Below, piece by piece: positions 53,317 through 63,075 of a stretch of 64,000 nt of DNA (positions are counted from its first letter, which is position 1; every line of letters starts with the position of its first letter). Position numbers and translations under genes: made by a program. This DNA is from Arsenicibacter sp965247375 (GTDB taxonomy: Bacteria; Bacteroidota; Bacteroidia; Cytophagales; Spirosomataceae). The stretch covers positions 1 to 64,000 of the forward strand of contig CBDFHU010000113.1 in assembly GCA_965247375.1 (NCBI GenBank), in the 5' to 3' direction. Below the pieces are notes generated by a model. That model had not been told where the DNA came from, did not search any database, and worked only from the letters and a program-made list of their open reading frames with translations.

Positions 53317-56300
53317 TTACGGACAATTCCGCCCCACGCTCACTGTCCGGGTCACCGGCGCGCTGGTGCCGCAGCTGTTGCTGTAAGTCGCCGTCAGGGT
53401 GTAGGTCCCTGCCTGCTTCACATTCAGCCCGATGGCTTCATGCGTTGTCCCCTCGCGGTAAACCGTGCTGAAGACGTAGCTGCCCGGACCCGTCATAGTG
53501 AATGAGCTGGCCACGCCACGGCCTGTTAACCGCACCGGACAGGCCGATTCGTCGGCCGTGAAACTCAGGATCTGCGCCGGCGGCGGCTGAATGCCGCCCA
53601 CCACCACCTGACCGGCAGCCGTGGCCGAGCAAATCCCCACGGTACACGTGGCCGTTAGCAGGCTGGTACTGATGCCCGCCGTCAGGGTAAGCATGGCCGT
53701 TGTGGCGCCGGTTGACCACAAGATTTGCCCGCTGCAACCGCCGGCGGTGAGGTTCACCGACTGGCCGGGGCAGACGGTGGCCGAGGAAATGGTAAACAGC
53801 GGCAGACTGAAATCCTCACTAATCAGCAGGCTATTGCTGACGGCGGTGCAGCCGTTGGCGCCCGTGGCGGTGACGGAGTAGGAGCCGGTCTGGCTGACGC
53901 TGATCGTCGTTGTCGTCTGGCCGGTCGACCACAGCAGGGCCGTTACCGAAGCGGTAGCCGTCAGGGTGAGCGTTGGCTGGCTACAGGTCAGCGTGGTGCT
54001 CAGGGCCGACACACTGACGGCCGGACTGGTATTATCCCGTACGATGGTCAGACTGTTACTGACGGCCGAACAGCCGTTGCCATCGGTAACGGTGACTGAA
54101 TAGACACCCGTCTGGCTGACGGGCAGGGTCTGACCCGTGCTGCTACCGCTGCTCCAGGCAAACGCCGTAGCCGAAGTCTGAGCCGTCAGTGTCAGGCTTC
54201 GGTTAGTGCAGGATAGGGTAGTTGACGGGGCAGCCGTGACCGTCACCGACGGCAGGGCATTGACCGACAGACTGAAAGCTGTTGAGGTCACCGACGGACA
54301 ATCGCCGGAAATGACGACCGAATAGCTACCCGCATCGGTGGTCCGTACGTTCGTCAGCGTCAGGCTGGCGGTGGTGGCAGAGGCGATGCCGGTCAGGGCA
54401 GTGCCCGACCGGTACCACCGGTAAGCGGGGGCTGACCCTGTCACGCTGACACTCATCACGACTGTAGTTCCGGCACAGACAGCCGAACCCGATACGGGTT
54501 GCAGGGCGATTTCGAGGGGCACACCGCTCAGGCTTTGATACTCGATAGCTCCCATGTCAATCCGGGTGCCGGTAATCCGGGCGTTGCCGGTCAGATCAGT
54601 GGCGGGCAGTGCCGTAGCGGAATAGGGTCCGTCTGTAACGGTGATACTGAGCGGATTACCCGCGTTGATGGCCGGTGAACAGAGAGCCAGCGCTACCGAT
54701 GTTGCTGACACGAATGGCGAGCTAGTGGTGGTAAGGTTACCAGGGCCGGTAATATCTACACCAGTCGTCACCAACTCCGGCTCGTAAAGGCTGTAACGTA
54801 ACTGTGTTGACGCGTTACTGTTCATTAAACTATTGCTGCCTCCATTGCTCCACAGGATACAACTGGTGAGCAACGGATTTGATCGTCCATTATCACCATT
54901 GCTGATCATCGCCCCGCCAGTTTGAGCCGAATTGCTCTGTAGTGAGCAGTTGGTCAGCACCGGACTCGATACACCATAACTTCCCTGGTTGTACATCGCT
55001 CCGCCTAGCAGGCCAGCTGCATTGCCTTGTAGTAAACAGCTGGTCAGTACCGGATTTGATATACCATTAGTGCCAAAGTTAAAAATAGCACCGCCAATGT
55101 CAGCCAAATTGCCTTGCAGCAAGCAGTTGGTTAATCCGGGACTCGATAGGCCACCGCTTCCATCATTTAATATTGCCCCGCCAGTTTGAGCCGAATTGCC
55201 CTGTAGCAAACAGTTGGTTAACCCGGGACTCGACAGGCCACTACTCGTCCCATAGTTGAACATTGCTCCGCCGGCGCTGGAAGCCGAATTTCCCTGTAGT
55301 AAGCAGTTACGGAAGCTGGGGCTACAGACCGAGCTACTGCCATTGTTATAGATACCACCACCTTCTTTGTTGGGGGAAGAACTCGCATTGGCATTTCCAC
55401 CGGTGATAACAAAACCATCCAAAACCGCACTGTTGGTCAGGCTCAGGCTGGCGGGGTTATAGATGATGTGGTACGAGTTATTGGCCAGCGTGCCATCATT
55501 ATCAATATCGCCACTTAGCGTACTGCTAGACGGATTACCGGTGATTGGGTTGACGGCCGGCCGACCACTGAGGGCCGTTTCGCTACCCATAAACCCGCCA
55601 ATGATCGCCACCCCGGGCAGCATACGAAAGCTGATGTCGCGGGCGGTGGTGTTGGTAGGCTTGTAGATACCCTCCGCCACCCAGATTTCCGTCAGGCTCT
55701 GGCTACAGGGATAGGTCAGCGCGCTTTGCAGGTCAGGGAAAGCCGTAGCCCAGCTCTGGCCGTCACCGGCGTTGGCCGTCTGGCTGGCCGCCACGTAGAG
55801 ACGGGTGGGACTAGGGTTAATCGTTAACCTGAACGTCGTACTGGTGACACTCAGTCCTCCCGTTACGACGACCGAGTAGCTTCCGGCATCGTTAGTATTT
55901 ACATTGCTGAGTATCAGAGTGGCTGAAGCCGCCGAGGTATTTGTCGTCAGGGGAGATCCGTTCCTGTACCACTGGTAGGACAGGGAAGAACCTGTGGCAC
56001 TTACGCTCACCGTAACGGTAACACCGGCACAGACTACTGAAGCAGAAGGGGGATGCCGGACAATCTGTACTGAAACAGGACTGCCGTTCTGGTCTTCGTA
56101 AGCCCCCATGTCAATGCTATAATTGGTGCCTACAATACGGGGATTGCCAGCCAGGTCGGTCGCCCCCCCCCCGATAGCGGTATAGCTGGCGAGATCGCCC
56201 CGGTCTCTGGCTACCGAATTAACTGCCAGTTGTGTGGTGGCCGTACCGGCAAATGGCGATGTGGTTATACCGGTGAGGTTAGAAGGGTCGCTTATAAAAC

Positions 56301-57303
56301 CCGTGACACCGCTCTCAAATAGCGAGTAGCGGGCAGTTAGTGTAGAAGTCTTCGATGTAATCGTGTTTGAGCCATTATTGCCAAATAGTATACAGTTAGT
56401 AAATAATATATTACAATCAAGGCCATATACTGCCCCGCCACTTCCGGAAGTCTGATTGTTCTGGAAGCTACAGTTGGTCACTATGGCAGTGACGCTCCCG
56501 ACACCAATAGCCCCTCCAGAATCAGAAGCCTGATTGTTCTGAAAACTACAGTTAGTCAATGCTATATTGCTTGTGGATCGGTTCAGAGAAAATCTTGAGT
56601 TATTACTGATGGCCCCGCCAACTTGAGACAGATTGTTCTGAAAGTTACAGTTGGTCACCACAGGGCGGCTGTCAATAAAGTAAATTGCCCCGCCGCCAAT
56701 ATTAGCCTGATTACTTAAGAAGTTACAGTTGATCAGTGTTGGAATGCTGTTCTCAGAGTAAAGCGCCCCGCCGCCAGTATTAGCCTGATTACTTAAGAAG
56801 CTACAGTTAATCAGCGTTGGACTACTGCCATTATTATACATCCCGCCCCCTAGAGATACATTTCTCCCTCCGGTAATGACAAACCCATCCAGCAGCGCGG
56901 CAGGAGTCAGACTCAAGCTGGCCGGGTTGTTAATGACGCTGCTCCCATTACCCGCCAGCGTTGTTGCGGATGGCCGGCCAATAACCGGGTTGACCACAGG
57001 GCGGTTTTCAGGACTTTGTTCGCTGCCGGTAAAGCCGCCATAAATCGCTACCCCATCCTTCATGGAAAAAGGCTGGTTCTGCGCGGGTTTATACAAGCCT
57101 TGCGCTACCCAGACCTGATCGCCGGGCTGGCTGGCATTAATAGCTCCCTGTAAATCGGTGGTGCTGGCAGCCCAGCTGATGGCTGAGGCAGCCGGCGTGA
57201 TGCCCGTCGTGGAGACGTAGCGGGTCGTCTGGCTAAAGGCCCAATGCGTGAGCAGCAGGCAGCACAGCAGGCCGAAGACCCGGATTTGTATACATGTATT
57301 CAT
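53317..57303 (-). CDS. Large surface protein with duplicated beta-helix and Ig-like domains
   Basis: A 1328-residue exported protein. The signal peptide is at about 1-24 (GLLCCLLLTHWAFSQ). The architecture is present twice: a right-handed beta-helix domain (repeats such as LTNCSFQNNQASDSGGAIGV and LTNCLLQGNSAQTGGAILND), then a choice-of-anchor Q-like end (RIDMGAIEYQS; YSIDMGAYED), then an Ig-like domain (DAGSYSVVVTGG; DAGSYSVVISGD). The C-terminal 350 residues hold two or three more beta repeats (TLSCTNRSLTLTAQT, TLTCSQPTLTLTAT, each closing with GCSAVSNSL or GCTAVSNSL). The protein ends in GRNCP with no recognisable T9SS sorting domain. Adhesin-like or polysaccharide-binding roles fit; none is shown. 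The start at 57303 opens the signal peptide. Confidence 0.85.
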   Translation of the reverse strand: MNTCIQIRVFGLLCCLLLTHWAFSQTTRYVSTTGITPAASAISWAASTTDLQGAINASQPGDQVWVAQGLYKPAQNQPFSMKDGVAIYGGFTGSEQSPENRPVVNPVIGRPSATTLAGNGSSVINNPASLSLTPAALLDGFVITGGRNVSLGGGMYNNGSSPTLINCSFLSNQANTGGGALYSENSIPTLINCNFLSNQANIGGGAIYFIDSRPVVTNCNFQNNLSQVGGAISNNSRFSLNRSTSNIALTNCSFQNNQASDSGGAIGVGSVTAIVTNCSFQNNQTSGSGGAVYGLDCNILFTNCILFGNNGSNTITSKTSTLTARYSLFESGVTGFISDPSNLTGITTSPFAGTATTQLAVNSVARDRGDLASYTAIGGGATDLAGNPRIVGTNYSIDMGAYEDQNGSPVSVQIVRHPPSASVVCAGVTVTVSVSATGSSLSYQWYRNGSPLTTNTSAASATLILSNVNTNDAGSYSVVVTGGLSVTSTTFRLTINPSPTRLYVAASQTANAGDGQSWATAFPDLQSALTYPCSQSLTEIWVAEGIYKPTNTTARDISFRMLPGVAIIGGFMGSETALSGRPAVNPITGNPSSSTLSGDIDNDGTLANNSYHIIYNPASLSLTNSAVLDGFVITGGNANASSSPNKEGGGIYNNGSSSVCSPSFRNCLLQGNSASSAGGAMFNYGTSSGLSSPGLTNCLLQGNSAQTGGAILNDGSGGLSSPGLTNCLLQGNLADIGGAIFNFGTNGISNPVLTSCLLQGNAAGLLGGAMYNQGSYGVSSPVLTNCSLQSNSAQTGGAMISNGDNGRSNPLLTSCILWSNGGSNSLMNSNASTQLRYSLYEPELVTTGVDITGPGNLTTTSSPFVSATSVALALCSPAINAGNPLSITVTDGPYSATALPATDLTGNARITGTRIDMGAIEYQSLSGVPLEIALQPVSGSAVCAGTTVVMSVSVTGSAPAYRWYRSGTALTGIASATTASLTLTNVRTTDAGSYSVVISGDCPSVTSTAFSLSVNALPSVTVTAAPSTTLSCTNRSLTLTAQTSATAFAWSSGSSTGQTLPVSQTGVYSVTVTDGNGCSAVSNSLTIVRDNTSPAVSVSALSTTLTCSQPTLTLTATASVTALLWSTGQTTTTISVSQTGSYSVTATGANGCTAVSNSLLISEDFSLPLFTISSATVCPGQSVNLTAGGCSGQILWSTGATTAMLTLTAGISTSLLTATCTVGICSATAAGQVVVGGIQPPPAQILSFTADESACPVRLTGRGVASSFTMTGPGSYVFSTVYREGTTHEAIGLNVKQAGTYTLTATYSNSCGTSAPVTRTVSVGRNCP
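54849..55330. repeat. 87-base coding repeats of the second beta-helix
   Basis: About five near-identical units of 87 bases (29 codons), each encoding a turn of the type LTNCLLQGNSAQTGGAI.... The units around 55023, 55110 and 55197 are the most alike, which points to recent tandem duplication. A 78-base (26-codon) version is at 56688-56843 in the first beta-helix. Confidence 0.7.
56688..56843. repeat. 78-base coding repeats of the first beta-helix
   Basis: Two neighbouring copies of a 78-base unit (starting at about 56688 and 56766) differ at few positions and encode LINCNFLSNQANIGGGAIY and its twin. Degenerate copies continue downstream on the minus strand. Confidence 0.65.
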
Positions 57304-57753
57304 GCGGGTTACTGTTGTTGTGTAGAAACGGATTATTGGATGCATTAAAAAGACATGCCGGTTGATGAGCGCCTGTAAAGCTGAGGCGTTGTTTCTTGAT
57401 GGTATAAATCAGGCAAAACAAATGGGCGGTATTGCCCGGACGGGATGAACACCGGATTAACCGGATGCGCATGTGGGCGGTACACCTGCAGGACAGGGAA
57501 AAGCATGGCAGAAAAGGGGTTGTTTGTCGCTGCAAGTTCCGGTTATGGATCTCCCGGGTTGTTAGTTATTCGTTCAAAAATGTTTCCCGGCAGGTCATTT
57601 GAAAAAAAAACTTCGTGTATTGTTGCATTTGTATACTAATACAACCAATCAGTATAATTAATATTGTTTTTTTGCAGGGCCTCCACAAGCCGCCCCTTTT
57701 TTGTACATTAGTCTGATTTTATAGCAATCCTATCCCCATCCCTTTACTGCCCC
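57304..57753. other. Divergent intergenic region, beta-helix protein / ABC permease
   Basis: About 450 bases. The part nearest the permease gene is AT-rich (TATAATTAATATTG, T tracts at about 57640-57720) and should contain its promoter, but I see no exact TAnnTTTG with a good -33. A 64-codon frame at 57445-57639 has no good start and no family features; I do not call it. No RNA gene recognised. Confidence 0.4.
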
Positions 57754-60168
57754 ATGTTCCACAACTACCTTACGATTGCCTGGCGCAACCTGCTCCATCA
57801 GAAGCGCTACAGCCTGATCAATATCGGCAGTTTAACCATCGCACTCACCGCCGTCCTGCTGCTGATGATGTGGGTGCAGAACGAGTTCCGGTTTGACAAC
57901 TACCACCCGGCGGCAGACCGGGTCTTTCTGATCACCAACCGCGAACAGACCGACATTTCGCAAAGCACCTTGTGGGAGCACAGCCCCTATCCGCTGGCCG
58001 GCCTGCTCAGCCGGCAGTTTCCGGAAGTGGAACTGACGGCACAGATGAGCCGGTCACAACAGAATGAGATCCACCTCCGCGTGGGCAGCCAGGTCTTTAC
58101 CCAGGAGTATGCGGTCTACGTCGACGATAACTGGTTTAAACTGTTCAGTTACGACGTGCTGGACGGAACACTGACCGGTTTTTCTGCTCACCCCTATAGC
58201 CTGGTCCTGACCGAATCAAAGGCGCGGACGCTGTTCGGCGCCGCCCGGGTGACGGGCCGCAGCATACGTATCGACTCAACGGACTATACCGTTAAGGCCG
58301 TTGTTAAAGACAACCCGGTCAATTCCAGCTTTCAGTTCGAGGTCATGATGCCTTTAGCCGCTGTCCTGAATACCCCGCAACGGCAGCAGCAAGCCAATAA
58401 CTGGTTATACACCACACACCGCACCTTTGTCAGGCTTCACCCCCGGGCCGATCCGGCCCGAACGGCGCAGAAAATCACACGCCTCTATGACACGCACCGC
58501 GACAGGAAAAACCTGACAGCAAGCCTGTTACCGCTGACAGAGCTGCACTTCGGGAACGGGTTTAAAGTATCGGCCTTTGTGCATGGCGACCAGACGAAAG
58601 TCCGGATATTCACGATTCTGGCCGTCCTGCTGTTACTGACAGCCTGCATCAATTATGTGAACCTGTCGGTGGCACGGATCAGCGTACGTGCCAAAGAAAT
58701 CGGTGTCCGCAAAATGGTGGGTGCCAGCCGCATGCAGTTATTCCGGCAGCTTCTTACCGAGTCGGCCCTGCTGAGCGGCATTGCGCTGGTACTCACACTG
58801 ATACTGGTCCGGGTCAGCCTGCCCGCTTTTAATACGTTTACCGGTCAGCATTTTCCGTTCAATCCGTTCGAACTGCACACGGCCGGCCTGTTGTCGGGCT
58901 GCTGGATCGCTATCCTCCTGCTCATCAGCGTCTATCCCGCCTTATTACTTTCTGCGGTTAACCCGGTACTGCTTTTCCGGGGAAATGTGCTTTTCAGGCT
59001 CAAGGCATCGGTGTTCCGGCAGGGACTGACCATCTGCCAGCTTGGTCTGGCCGTAATCATGGTATTCGGGGCTATCGGTGTATACCGGCAGTTAGCGTTT
59101 ATGCAGCGTCAGCACGCCGGCTATGACCGCAGCCAGTTCATTACGGCACAGGTGCCACGGGAGAACGTGCGGATTTCCAGCTATGAAGAAGCCATGGCTT
59201 ACCGTCGGCAGCTAGACTCCCGCCTGCTGGCGCTGAAACGGCAGCTTCAGCAGGAGACAACGATACAGGAGGTGGTCCGGTTGACTATGACCTCTGTAGT
59301 AAACAATGGCTATACCATCTCGGGCGGCATCGACTGGGACGGCCGTCCGGCAGATTTTCAGCCTGAATACATTCCTTTTTCGGCCGATGAGGACCTGCAT
59401 AAGGCATTGCGGTTCACATTTACAGAGGGACGCTGGTTTGATTCGCGGTTAGCTTCAGATCAGACCAACGTTGTCCTGAACGAGACTGCCGTCAGGCAAT
59501 TCGGACTCACGCCCCCTGTAATCGGGAAGCGGTTCGATCAGGGAAAAATCATCGGTGTTGTGAAGGATTTTTACCACAAAAGTCTGCATGAAAAAATCGC
59601 TCCCGTCGTCATCCAGATAAATAGCCCTAATCAGGCTGCGTTTTTGATTCAGACCCGGCAGGGGCATACACTACAGGCCCTGGAGACGGTTCAGGCCGGC
59701 TTTGCGAAACAATTCCCGGACCAGCCGCTGGTCTATTCCTTCCTGGATCAGGAGTTTGATCAGCTTTACCGCGCAGATCAGAAAGCGTTGCAGTTTACGT
59801 GTTGGTTTTGCGGCCTGAGCGTACTGATTGCCTGTATGGGCCTGCTGGGCATGATGACGTTTATCACCGAACAGCGCCGGAAAGAAATCAGTGTACGCAA
59901 AGTCCTGGGCGCTTCCGTAAACAGCATTGTGACGCTGCTGTCAGCCGGCTTTTTAAAGCAGATGGCCATTGCAGCCGTTATCGCCTCGCCGGTTGCCGTG
60001 TATGGCCTGAATTACTGGTTACAACGTTTTGCCTACAAAGCAGACCCTGAGTGGTGGATGATTGTTGTGGCGGGTTTGCTGGCGATGAGTATCGCGTTGC
60101 TGACCATTTCAGTTCAGTCCGTAAAGGCCGCTAGGGCCAATCCGGCAAGGGCGCTGCAACAGGATTAA
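57754..60168 (+). CDS. ABC transporter permease (MacB/FtsX type)
   Basis: An 804-residue inner-membrane protein with the duplicated MacB-like layout. The N-terminal start MFHNYLTIAWRNLLHQKRYS is followed by a helix and a periplasmic MacB_PCD domain (about 50-270). An FtsX block of three helices (about 285-410) comes next, with ISVRAKEIGVRKMVGASRMQ and LFRQLLTESALLSGIALVLT. A second helix and PCD domain follow (about 430-665). The last FtsX block has RRKEISVRKVLGASVNSIVT and ends ANPARALQQD. Such 800-residue permeases are frequent in Cytophagales and mediate tripartite efflux or lipoprotein-like release. No ATP-binding partner gene is adjacent, so it may share one from elsewhere. Confidence 0.93.
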   Translation: MFHNYLTIAWRNLLHQKRYSLINIGSLTIALTAVLLLMMWVQNEFRFDNYHPAADRVFLITNREQTDISQSTLWEHSPYPLAGLLSRQFPEVELTAQMSRSQQNEIHLRVGSQVFTQEYAVYVDDNWFKLFSYDVLDGTLTGFSAHPYSLVLTESKARTLFGAARVTGRSIRIDSTDYTVKAVVKDNPVNSSFQFEVMMPLAAVLNTPQRQQQANNWLYTTHRTFVRLHPRADPARTAQKITRLYDTHRDRKNLTASLLPLTELHFGNGFKVSAFVHGDQTKVRIFTILAVLLLLTACINYVNLSVARISVRAKEIGVRKMVGASRMQLFRQLLTESALLSGIALVLTLILVRVSLPAFNTFTGQHFPFNPFELHTAGLLSGCWIAILLLISVYPALLLSAVNPVLLFRGNVLFRLKASVFRQGLTICQLGLAVIMVFGAIGVYRQLAFMQRQHAGYDRSQFITAQVPRENVRISSYEEAMAYRRQLDSRLLALKRQLQQETTIQEVVRLTMTSVVNNGYTISGGIDWDGRPADFQPEYIPFSADEDLHKALRFTFTEGRWFDSRLASDQTNVVLNETAVRQFGLTPPVIGKRFDQGKIIGVVKDFYHKSLHEKIAPVVIQINSPNQAAFLIQTRQGHTLQALETVQAGFAKQFPDQPLVYSFLDQEFDQLYRADQKALQFTCWFCGLSVLIACMGLLGMMTFITEQRRKEISVRKVLGASVNSIVTLLSAGFLKQMAIAAVIASPVAVYGLNYWLQRFAYKADPEWWMIVVAGLLAMSIALLTISVQSVKAARANPARALQQD

Positions 60169-60246
60169 AACGAGGGAATTAATGGGTAGGGAATGACATG
60201 CAAATCATGCTCTGAACCGGCTTATCTGTTACATAAACAACACATT

Positions 60247-61188
60247 ATGCATACTATAATTCGGATCATGCTGTTGCAGTTAGCCTGCCTCAGCGCGTTT
60301 GCGCAGTCTCCGAAACAAATCTGTATTACTGTCGACGATCTGCCGGTTGCCTCACAGCGCCCCCTGAGCGCCGGTGCGCGGGATACACTGACCCGAAAGC
60401 TGTTAAAGCACCTTACGGCTTATAAAGTCCCCGCCATGGGTTTTGTCATCGGCCGGCCGCTGCTCCGCAACAACCAACCGGACAGGCAGCAGATCAGCCT
60501 GTTGCACCAGTGGCTGAAAGCCGGTATAGAACTCGGGAACCATACCTTTGCGCACAAAGGCTATAATTATATTCCGGCGGCTGAATACCAACAGGACGTG
60601 GCCGGGGCGGACCAGGTGCTCCGGCCCGTACTCAGGCCGTACGGGCAGCGGCTCCGGTACTTCCGGCATCCGTTTTTACAGCGTGGCAATACCGTCAGCA
60701 AACGGGATTCGCTGGTAGCCTATCTGCGTGATCACCACTATGTAGAAGCACCGGTAAGTATCGATAACTCCGATTATCTGTTCTCGGCAGCTTATGAAAC
60801 CGCGCTGGCCCGTAAGGATACAGCCCTGGCCGCCTCAATCGGCAAAACCTACACCGGCTACATGCTGGCGTGTGTGCACTACTATGAAGCTCAGGCCGAT
60901 TCACTGTTTAAACGGCCCATCGCCCATATTCTGCTGACCCACGCCAATGCAATCAATGCGGATTACCTGGGCACCGTTTTATCGGCCCTACATCAGGAAG
61001 GTTATCACTTTATTTCACTGGATGAGGCGTTAAAGGACCCCGCCTATCGCTCACCCGATACATTTGTGAACAATGGCGGTATTTCCTGGATACACCGCTG
61101 GGCACTGACGCAGGGAAAACGCGGGAGCTTTTTTAAAGGCGAACCAGAAGTGCCGCAGCTGATTTCAGACCTGACTGAAAAAAAATAA
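60247..61188 (+). CDS. Polysaccharide deacetylase (NodB-like, exported)
   Basis: A 313-residue family 4 carbohydrate esterase-like protein. The signal peptide is at about 1-20 (LQLACLSAFAQ). The NodB motif 1 is QICITVDDLPV, with the catalytic Asp and metal Asp. Motif 2, with the metal-binding histidines, is LGNHTFAHKGYN. The later RYFRHPFLQRGNT holds the Arg/Pro of motif 3. It would remove acetyl or N-acetyl groups from peptidoglycan, chitin-like or exopolysaccharide chains in the periplasm. The start at MHTIIRIML (60247) opens the signal peptide; an 18-codon longer frame exists. It follows the ABC permease by 78 bases, probably with its own transcript. Confidence 0.88.
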   Translation: MHTIIRIMLLQLACLSAFAQSPKQICITVDDLPVASQRPLSAGARDTLTRKLLKHLTAYKVPAMGFVIGRPLLRNNQPDRQQISLLHQWLKAGIELGNHTFAHKGYNYIPAAEYQQDVAGADQVLRPVLRPYGQRLRYFRHPFLQRGNTVSKRDSLVAYLRDHHYVEAPVSIDNSDYLFSAAYETALARKDTALAASIGKTYTGYMLACVHYYEAQADSLFKRPIAHILLTHANAINADYLGTVLSALHQEGYHFISLDEALKDPAYRSPDTFVNNGGISWIHRWALTQGKRGSFFKGEPEVPQLISDLTEKK

Positions 61189-61241
61189 GGGCTTCCGGAA
61201 AGTCCTCTGCGGCTCTGGAAGCGCTCCCTATGGCTACTGGT

Positions 61242-62906
61242 CTATTTTTTAGACACTGCCTTTTTCAGCAACGCATCAATCTCCGCCGGTTTGTCGGGCA
61301 GCGGCGCATTGCGCTTCACAAATTTACCGGTCGGGCCGATGATGGCCGCCGTTGTGGTACTCATAGACTGTAGTTCGATCATTGCCGATTCATACTGGGT
61401 ATTTGTCATCAGCAGGTGATCACCCTGCAGGTTATAGCGCGCCATGAATTCGGGGACAAACCGCTTCATACCATCTTCGGCAGGAGCTACATAGAGCAGC
61501 GCAAAATCGCGGGGGTTGTACATGCGTTTCAGCCGTTGGGCCTCAATGGCCATTTGCCGGCCCAGCTCTTCATTCGGGTCCCACGCCAGCAAGTAAATGA
61601 CTTTCCCACGATTGGCGTTGATTACCTCCCCCATGATAACACCGGCAGCAGCCAGATTGTCAGCGGTTACCAGTATGCCGGTTTCCATTTCCGTATTCGT
61701 AAGCACACGCTTACCCTTAATCCGGTCAATGGCTTTTTCAATCCGTACGCGGTCTTTTACCTGAATATAATACAACTCTTCCAGCGACGCCTTCCAGAGC
61801 GGATACCGGATTTTAGGGGCCGAATACTGATGCAGTAAGTCGGCCGTTGCCAGCGTAAATTCAGGCAATGTATTGGCAAACCAGTAGGCCGCCATGTACT
61901 GCAACATCAGCGAATCTTTACTTGTCAGGAATTTATCGGCACGGTTTACCCAGGATTCGTAATTAATAATCCGCGAGAGCGTATCGGAGTTGCGGCGCAT
62001 GAGTTGTTCAAAAAAGCGGATATCCACCGTCCGGGCCGTTTTTTTGGTTTCGATATCATTCAGCCGTGTCAGCTCCGTTACGGTTAAGTCCGGGGTATAT
62101 ACCCGCAGAATCGCAGCCAACTGATCCACGCCTAAGCCGCCGGTCTGCGAATTAGTTATGGAATTCCGGATTTTGCTTTCGATCATATCGGCATACCGGT
62201 TTGTGGCATTGGCGCGGGCCGCCGTCAGGATTTTATCATTGGCCGGCCGCAGTGAATCGTCCAGCGTCACCGTTATGTTGCCAAACTCGGCAGCGGCTTT
62301 TTCATACATGAATGCCGCCGTATTGTACCGGGCCACGTTCATGAGCCATGTGCTGAGCAGCGGCAGCGGCCGTTCCTGCTTCATAAAACCAGCCAGTGGC
62401 TCCCAGTTGGTCGTCATCAGCAGGTTATACAGTTCCTTGTCTTTCATACCGCTGGCCTGACGGGACAACGATTTACTGTCCATTTTGCTTTTATAACCTG
62501 CCTCAAACGCTTTGTAGCGGGCATACTGCTGATTAACAGCCGCATTGGACCCTTTAAACCGGAATGGAACCGCCGACGAGAAAAGAGAATCCGCATCCAG
62601 TTCAATCGTAACCGTACCGGCAGAGGCAAGGAACCCCGTCGTGATGTTATTAAAGTTAAAATACATCTCCTCGTAGGGAAAAATCAGCGGTACCGACACC
62701 CGGAAGCTGCCATCCGGAGCCAGCTGGGCAGGCCGGATCAGTTCGCGGCTGGCTTGCAGAACATTATTGCGGCTAATCGCAACTTGCGGCGACTGACGGT
62801 ACATAGCCGGTGTCAGGTGCCGGATACGGCCGCTGACAATCACAGAATCGGTTTGCGCAAAGGTTACCGTCGAAACCAGAAAGAGTATCCAGGTAAGGTG
62901 TTTCAT
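61242..62906 (-). CDS. Exported TlpA-like protein lacking the CxxC active site
   Basis: A 554-residue protein. The signal peptide is at 1-17 (ILFLVSTVTFAQT). An N-terminal beta domain similar to DUF4369 (about 22-120) and a long helical middle part follow (about 130-400). The C-terminal 150 residues have a thioredoxin-like fold: GKVIYLLAWDPNEELGRQMA, then TTTAAIIGPTGKFV. Where an active TlpA protein has WCxxC, this one reads AWDPNEELG, so it cannot do thiol redox chemistry. It may act as a binding or scaffold protein. The last residues are Lys-rich (LLKKAVSKK). It is convergent with the deacetylase gene. Confidence 0.8.
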   Translation of the reverse strand: MKHLTWILFLVSTVTFAQTDSVIVSGRIRHLTPAMYRQSPQVAISRNNVLQASRELIRPAQLAPDGSFRVSVPLIFPYEEMYFNFNNITTGFLASAGTVTIELDADSLFSSAVPFRFKGSNAAVNQQYARYKAFEAGYKSKMDSKSLSRQASGMKDKELYNLLMTTNWEPLAGFMKQERPLPLLSTWLMNVARYNTAAFMYEKAAAEFGNITVTLDDSLRPANDKILTAARANATNRYADMIESKIRNSITNSQTGGLGVDQLAAILRVYTPDLTVTELTRLNDIETKKTARTVDIRFFEQLMRRNSDTLSRIINYESWVNRADKFLTSKDSLMLQYMAAYWFANTLPEFTLATADLLHQYSAPKIRYPLWKASLEELYYIQVKDRVRIEKAIDRIKGKRVLTNTEMETGILVTADNLAAAGVIMGEVINANRGKVIYLLAWDPNEELGRQMAIEAQRLKRMYNPRDFALLYVAPAEDGMKRFVPEFMARYNLQGDHLLMTNTQYESAMIELQSMSTTTAAIIGPTGKFVKRNAPLPDKPAEIDALLKKAVSKK

Positions 62907-62933
62907 AGTGTTACATTATCAACTGCCTGACTC

Positions 62934-62941
62934 AAAGTTAC
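62934..62941 (-). promoter_or_regulatory. Promoter -7 element TAACTTTG of the TlpA-like gene
   Basis: Exact TAnnTTTG on the minus strand, 28 bases before the ATG. No TTTG at the ideal -33 spacing. Confidence 0.5.
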
Positions 62942-63046
62942 GGCTTCAAACCTTTTTTCCATGCGTTTGAGCGGGGTTGAGGTATCATTCTTAACGGACA
63001 ACCATCAGGTTTAGCGCATGGTTTACTACCTGCGGCCGAAAATCGC

Positions 63047-63054
63047 TATCTTTG
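63047..63054 (+). promoter_or_regulatory. Promoter -7 element TATCTTTG of hicBA
   Basis: Exact TAnnTTTG, 22 bases before the hicB ATG. TTTA (63022-63025) stands 21 bases upstream as a weak -33. Confidence 0.6.
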
Positions 63055-63075
63055 CGGCTACATCTGTAAAATTCA

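Noticed and set aside
54849..56843. Regular repeats resembling a CRISPR array
   Set aside because: Units of 78 and 87 bases keep the reading frame and encode beta-helix turns; no short identical repeats with unique spacers and no cas genes.
57445..57639. 64-codon open frame in the divergent gap
   Set aside because: No good start, no signal peptide or domain, and AT-rich end; more likely promoter DNA.
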